The notes under the pieces were generated by a model. It worked only from the letters and a program-made list of their open reading frames with translations. It made no database searches and was not told the DNA's origin. Of a stretch of 64,000 nucleotides of DNA, positions 60,594 through 64,000 are shown piece by piece (the first letter of the stretch is position 1; every line of letters starts with the position of its first letter). The DNA is from Halosimplex aquaticum. Its GTDB lineage: Archaea > Halobacteriota > Halobacteria > Halobacteriales > Haloarculaceae. The position numbers were made by a program, and so were the translations under genes. The DNA lies in NCBI RefSeq assembly GCF_028747785.1, contig NZ_CP118158.1, positions 868,001-932,000 on the forward strand. The letters are read 5' to 3'.

Positions 60594-61721
60594 TTACAAC
60601 TGACTGTTGGGGGACGGACCACTAAGCGTCATGAGTTCGCCGTCCTCAGCACACGTGGGGCATAACGGTGGGTTCGCCGGATCGCCACCCCAGTCAACCG
60701 CATCCCACGCCCACGTTTCTGAACACCGGGGACATGACCAATCGTACGCACCGTAATGCTCTACGAGGTCCGGGTACGTCTGCGCGAGTACCGGGGTGAG
60801 TTTCGCTCCAACGTCTGAGTGCGCCTCCAAATACTCCACGACGTTCTTCCTATGGTACTCAGCAAACATGGGGAGGAACCCGTCAGTCCCGATGTCGCTG
60901 TACGGTGTGTCGGTCTGCCCGCACCGGCGCTTGAACGAACAGTAATTACACTCCCAGTCTCGTTCCGGGTCAGCTGGCGGTAACTCCCCATTCCCCTCGT
61001 ACTCCGTTTGAGCCTGCATCCACGTCACAACCGTCTCCCAGAACTCCGAGTCGAATGTAACCGGGAACACTTTGAGGTCCAGCGTTTTCCGTGACCCGTA
61101 GATGAGCAGCCCGTTGGTTATGGAGAAATCATCATGTTCGTCGTTGAGCGCGTACAGGTACGCGTGGAGCTGCGCCTTGTGATGCTGCTTCGGTTCCGAC
61201 AGGTGATCGAGTGATGTCGTCGTCTTAATCTCGGTGAGAAAGACTGGCTCGGCATCTTCCGTAACAATCGCTGGGTCCGTCGAACCGCGAAGCTGCACGT
61301 CACTTTCGCCAGCCGTAATCGTCGTATCGATCCACAGTGAATTCTGGACGTACAGTTCATCTGGGGCGATGTCTTGGAGGAATGGGACGATGATGTCTTC
61401 CTCGAATTCTGAGCCGATCCAGAACAGCCCCTCAGGTGGTGTGTCTTCCCGCGGGGCATTCTGCCGGGCGTAGGTCGCCTTCCGGTGGCATTGGAGCAAC
61501 TTGCTTGGGGTATGGCGTTCCGGATCTTTTGGTGGGGAGGGACCGTTGAAGTACGCCTTCCCGTCTAAGATGTTGGTCTCGAACTGCTGTTCTGCGTACC
61601 ACTCGTTGAATTCGCTGTTTGAGATGCGATCCACTACATGTTCTATTTCGAAAGGAGTCGAATTTGGAGTGAGTTCGAGTTGATTGTCGGTGCTGGTATC
61701 GTCGTCTGGCTGGTCGCTCAT
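60594..61721 (-). CDS. Cas4-like Fe-S PD-(D/E)XK nuclease with C-terminal zinc ribbon
   Basis: A 375-residue nuclease. The Fe-S cluster cysteines are C78 and the group C258-x2-C261-x5-C267; the nuclease residues are D149, E164-x-K166 and the Q184-x3-Y188 motif, the same order as Cas4/AddB-type exonucleases. An added C-terminal domain holds C330-x2-C333 and C354-x2-C357, a probable zinc ribbon. No CRISPR array or other cas gene is visible, so this is an element-borne Cas4-like protein for DNA end processing. A motif copy lies 36 bases upstream. Confidence 0.85.
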   Translation of the reverse strand: MSDQPDDDTSTDNQLELTPNSTPFEIEHVVDRISNSEFNEWYAEQQFETNILDGKAYFNGPSPPKDPERHTPSKLLQCHRKATYARQNAPREDTPPEGLFWIGSEFEEDIIVPFLQDIAPDELYVQNSLWIDTTITAGESDVQLRGSTDPAIVTEDAEPVFLTEIKTTTSLDHLSEPKQHHKAQLHAYLYALNDEHDDFSITNGLLIYGSRKTLDLKVFPVTFDSEFWETVVTWMQAQTEYEGNGELPPADPERDWECNYCSFKRRCGQTDTPYSDIGTDGFLPMFAEYHRKNVVEYLEAHSDVGAKLTPVLAQTYPDLVEHYGAYDWSCPRCSETWAWDAVDWGGDPANPPLCPTCAEDGELMTLSGPSPNSQL

Positions 61722-61756
61722 TCCACTTTTGGCGACGTGAGCAGCAGTAATAGGGA

Positions 61757-61775
61757 AGCGCGTGTCGTTTCCGAA
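61757..61775. promoter_or_regulatory. Island motif, copy 3 (long form)
   Basis: CGCGTGTCGTTTCCGAATC, 36 bases upstream of the Cas4-like ATG (read from the minus strand) and inside the 85-base gap to the orc1 stop. On the minus strand it is followed by CTTCCCTATTAC, which resembles the sequence after the orc1 copies. Confidence 0.65.
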
Positions 61776-61806
61776 TCGGAGAGAAAAAGTAGTGTATCGG
61801 GTGTTA

Positions 61807-62811
61807 TCACTGCTGTACGCGGTATATTCGGTCTTTGGTGTTACCTTCCGCAGTGATGAGGTTGTAGTGCTCTAATTTGGAAAGGTAGTTCCGGACCATC
61901 CGTTTAGTTTTGGGGTCATCCGTCCGGTCCGCGTACGTGTTGTAGAGTCTCTGTGGCTGGATTTCCCCATGTTCGGTGATGATGTCGTACAGTATCTGTT
62001 GGTGGGCGGTGAGTCGGTCAACGGTTTGCTGTCTGATTTCCGATTTCGCTTCCGGAATGGCCTTCCGAATACTGTCCGGGGTGATCGTGTCTGCTTGGCT
62101 GTTCCGGGTGGTGCGTGCTGCGCGGCGGAGGATTCCGATAGCAACGCGGGCGTCGCCACCAGCGTTTGCGGCGATGAATTCAATCTCGTTCGTTCCGATT
62201 ACGTCGTCTCTGAGTCCCCACTGGACACGGTCTTGGAGGATGGCGAGGAGTTCGGATTCGTGGTATGAGTGGAAGTGGATGCGTTCACAGTCAGTGAGGC
62301 GACTTCGGAGGCGGTCATCGATCGCTGTGAATAGTCCGTCTTCGTTATTGGCGATGAGGATCATCGTGAGGTGGGGGATGCGGTACAGGTCGTACAGGAG
62401 GGATTTGTCTTCGAGTTGATCGACTTCATCGAGGATGGCGACGTATGGGGTGTCGTTGGTGTCGCGGAGTCGTTCGAGGAGGACGTCTTTCGGGGTGGAT
62501 TGCCGGTGGATGTCTACGGTTTGGTTGATGCCGTCTAAGAGCCGGTAGAGGGTTTTGAATCGGGAGTGGTCTTCCCAGCAGTTGACGTACTGGTAGTTGA
62601 GGTCCACGACGGCTTCGCGGAGTTGTTCGACCAGGTATTGGGCGATACAGGTTTTCCCGGCACCTGAGGGGCCGTGGAGGAGTGCTGGATCAGCTCGGTG
62701 TCCCTCAGTGATTGGGTTGAGGACACTGGAGAGGTAGTTGACTTCGGCATCTCGGTGTTGGACTTCTCTGGGGATGAACTCTGGTTGGAGAACGCGCGCG
62801 TCGGTGATCAT
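61807..62811 (-). CDS. Orc1/Cdc6-family replication initiator
   Basis: A 334-residue AAA+ initiator. Walker A is HGPSGAGKT (46-54), Walker B AILDEVD (125-131), sensor 1 [10 protein letters not shown] and the sensor 2 region [17 protein letters not shown]-terminal winged helix ([20 protein letters not shown] ... [10 protein letters not shown]) binds origin DNA. It is somewhat short, as is usual for copies on plasmids and proviruses. Two motif copies lie just upstream; these could be its binding sites and mark an origin. Confidence 0.88.
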   Translation of the reverse strand: MITDARVLQPEFIPREVQHRDAEVNYLSSVLNPITEGHRADPALLHGPSGAGKTCIAQYLVEQLREAVVDLNYQYVNCWEDHSRFKTLYRLLDGINQTVDIHRQSTPKDVLLERLRDTNDTPYVAILDEVDQLEDKSLLYDLYRIPHLTMILIANNEDGLFTAIDDRLRSRLTDCERIHFHSYHESELLAILQDRVQWGLRDDVIGTNEIEFIAANAGGDARVAIGILRRAARTTRNSQADTITPDSIRKAIPEAKSEIRQQTVDRLTAHQQILYDIITEHGEIQPQRLYNTYADRTDDPKTKRMVRNYLSKLEHYNLITAEGNTKDRIYRVQQ

Positions 62812-62857
62812 GGTTGCGTCGACACGTCCCTGTGGGGTAATAATTGGAAGGGGGCTA

Positions 62858-62876
62858 TTTCCGAATCTTCCGAATC
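62858..62876. promoter_or_regulatory. Island motif, tandem copies 4 and 5, between orc1 and the PD-(D/E)XK gene
   Basis: TTTCCGAATC (62858-62867) is followed directly by TTCCGAATC (62868-62876). The pair is 47 bases from the orc1 start and 54 bases from the divergent gene at 62931. On the minus strand CTTCCAATTATTAC follows, as at the Cas4-like promoter. Confidence 0.65.
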
Positions 62877-62930
62877 CCGTCGCCGGGAACTATCCAGACT
62901 TTTATACCCATAAGATAAGAAAGACCAAGC

Positions 62931-63983
62931 ATGTCGGACACACCGAAGGAACAAAAATTCCATAGCCTCCTTTACTCGGCTCTCTACCGCTATGTGGAGA
63001 ACAACGATACGAAATTTTCCGATGTCACTATTGAGAAGGACGTTGAAGGCCGGCAGGCAGACATACACCTTGAAAGTAACCTTACAGGGAGTCTCGTCAT
63101 CGAGGTCAAGCGAGACAACATCTCCCCCTACGACAAGGAGGTGATGAAGCAGGCACGCGACTACACCCGAGATATCGGTGCTGACTTCTTCGCCACCTGC
63201 AACAGTAACGACTTCTACCTCTTCAACTACAATGGTGAGTTCGAGCTGCAGAACGTCCCGTACAACTACGCGAACCTCCGGCCAATCAACCTCTCTGACC
63301 CAGATCTCGATGGGTTCGTTCCCCAACTCCTCTCTGGCGTCGATCACCTATATCAACACGGGGAACTTCCCGAACAGGAAAAGAAAGAACAGGTCGTCGG
63401 GCTACTCCGAACGTTCCACTCAACAATTTGGCCGGCCTACAAAGAACTCGCACAGCAGAAGTACAACAGTAACGAGAAGTTCATCAACCTGTTCGACGAC
63501 TGGGTTCGAGAAAACGACTTCACTGGCCTCTCCACTGACGAACAGATAGAAACTGCAGCGAAGCAATATGCGTACCTGCTAACGAACAAGATCCTGTTCT
63601 ACGAGGTTGTCCGAGAACAAACACCGGAACCAATCGAACCGAGTGATGGGAACAAACTCCAATCACTTGTCGGTGTCTCCAAGCTTGATTTCCTTGACGA
63701 GCACATCCGCCGCCAATTCGAAGAGATCATCGAGAAAATCGACTACGAACCCATCTTCCGGAACAGCGACCTGTTCGAACAGTTCCCGCACAACAAGAAG
63801 ACCCTGCAGAATATCCAATCGCTTGCAGAAAACATCGAACAACGTGAAATCTCTGGAATAGACGAAGACCTACTCGGTGACGTATTCGAAGAACTGTACG
63901 TGTTTAGCCCCAATGAATTTCGCCACTGTCTCGTAGCAGGCGACCAACCGGGGGTATATGAACCCTCAGCAAGGGCTAATTGA
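62931..63983 (+). CDS. PD-(D/E)XK protein resembling the N-terminal part of a restriction-modification enzyme
   Basis: A 350-residue protein. Its front matches the nuclease domain found at the start of type I R subunits and fused N6-methylases: D44, E58-V-K60 and Q74-x3-Y78 in order. The rest is helical and resembles the linker that normally leads to an N6-adenine methylase (DEDLLGDVFEELYVFSPNEF). The expected methylase motif G-Q-Y/F-Y-T-P never appears; the frame ends in 25 unrelated residues. It is therefore probably truncated or disrupted. The start lies just after a strong A/T-rich stretch. Confidence 0.7.
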   Translation: MSDTPKEQKFHSLLYSALYRYVENNDTKFSDVTIEKDVEGRQADIHLESNLTGSLVIEVKRDNISPYDKEVMKQARDYTRDIGADFFATCNSNDFYLFNYNGEFELQNVPYNYANLRPINLSDPDLDGFVPQLLSGVDHLYQHGELPEQEKKEQVVGLLRTFHSTIWPAYKELAQQKYNSNEKFINLFDDWVRENDFTGLSTDEQIETAAKQYAYLLTNKILFYEVVREQTPEPIEPSDGNKLQSLVGVSKLDFLDEHIRRQFEEIIEKIDYEPIFRNSDLFEQFPHNKKTLQNIQSLAENIEQREISGIDEDLLGDVFEELYVFSPNEFRHCLVAGDQPGVYEPSARAN

Positions 63984-64000
63984 ACTTCTCCAGGGATGGT
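63958..64000 (+). CDS. Possible start of a further gene, cut by the window edge
   Basis: An ATG at 63958 opens a frame reading MNPQQGLIELLQGW up to the last base. It overlaps the end of the preceding gene by 26 bases in another frame. Too little is visible to name it or to be sure it is real. Confidence 0.25.
   Translation, partial: MNPQQGLIELLQGW

Noticed and set aside
60594-62811. CRISPR-Cas locus suggested by the Cas4-like gene
   Set aside because: No repeat-spacer array and no other cas gene occur anywhere in the window.

Overview
The window is from a haloarchaeon (class Halobacteria). The proteins are very acidic and GC-rich in codon use. Archaeal or haloarchaeal marker genes include transcription factor TFB, RNase P subunit Rnp4, GatA and GatC, the 7S SRP RNA, the DGGGP-type UbiA prenyltransferase, the rod-determining factor RdfA, HalOD1, and many Tat-exported lipoproteins. 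I cannot name the genus from the sequence alone.

Layout, left to right. 1-9.5 kb: the end of a nucleotide-sugar dehydrogenase, small haloarchaeal regulators (HalOD1, DUF7344, DUF7511), an orphan PhnM-like hydrolase, RdfA, a PRC-barrel protein, a cupin, a four-repeat LEA14/WHy protein and an FAH-family hydrolase. 9.6-24.6 kb: a molybdenum respiration block. It holds a tightly overlapping minus-strand operon for an exported type II DMSO-reductase-family enzyme (alpha, beta, TorD-type chaperone, heme-b gamma subunit, HEAT protein, unknown protein). Divergent from it are a Bat/DmsR/NarO-like regulator overlapping an Mrp-DUF2249 fusion, then moeA, a TDT anion transporter, a mobB-moaE fusion and mobA. 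The operon therefore sits beside genes for making its own cofactor. 25-31 kb: a BMP-type nucleoside ABC importer with a purine phosphoribosyltransferase. 31-35.5 kb: a beta-propeller lipoprotein, a D-2-hydroxyacid dehydrogenase, a GH43 arabinanase and the remnant of a second GH43 enzyme. 35.6-57.1 kb: mostly housekeeping genes, namely tRNA-Arg, UbiA, SRP RNA, MscS-YhbY-Rnp4, a GT4 glycosyltransferase, a Rieske protein, gatCA, tfb, asparagine-synthase-like and PHP proteins, the AhbC/AhbD heme pathway with its small partner, and an HTH plus DUF7521 cluster.

57.2 kb to the right edge is different. Base composition is visibly richer in A/T, and the genes are an IS4-clan transposase, winged-helix proteins, a Cas4-like Fe-S nuclease with an added zinc ribbon, an Orc1/Cdc6 initiator, and a PD-(D/E)XK protein resembling the front end of a restriction-modification enzyme. 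This looks like an integrated plasmid or provirus. A short motif (TTTCCGAATY) recurs in its intergenic regions and is the clearest structure there not explained by annotation.

Limits: family names come from recognising the sequences, not from searches. Several starts were moved from the longest reading frame because a Shine-Dalgarno sequence, a stop-start overlap or a promoter position favoured an inner start.
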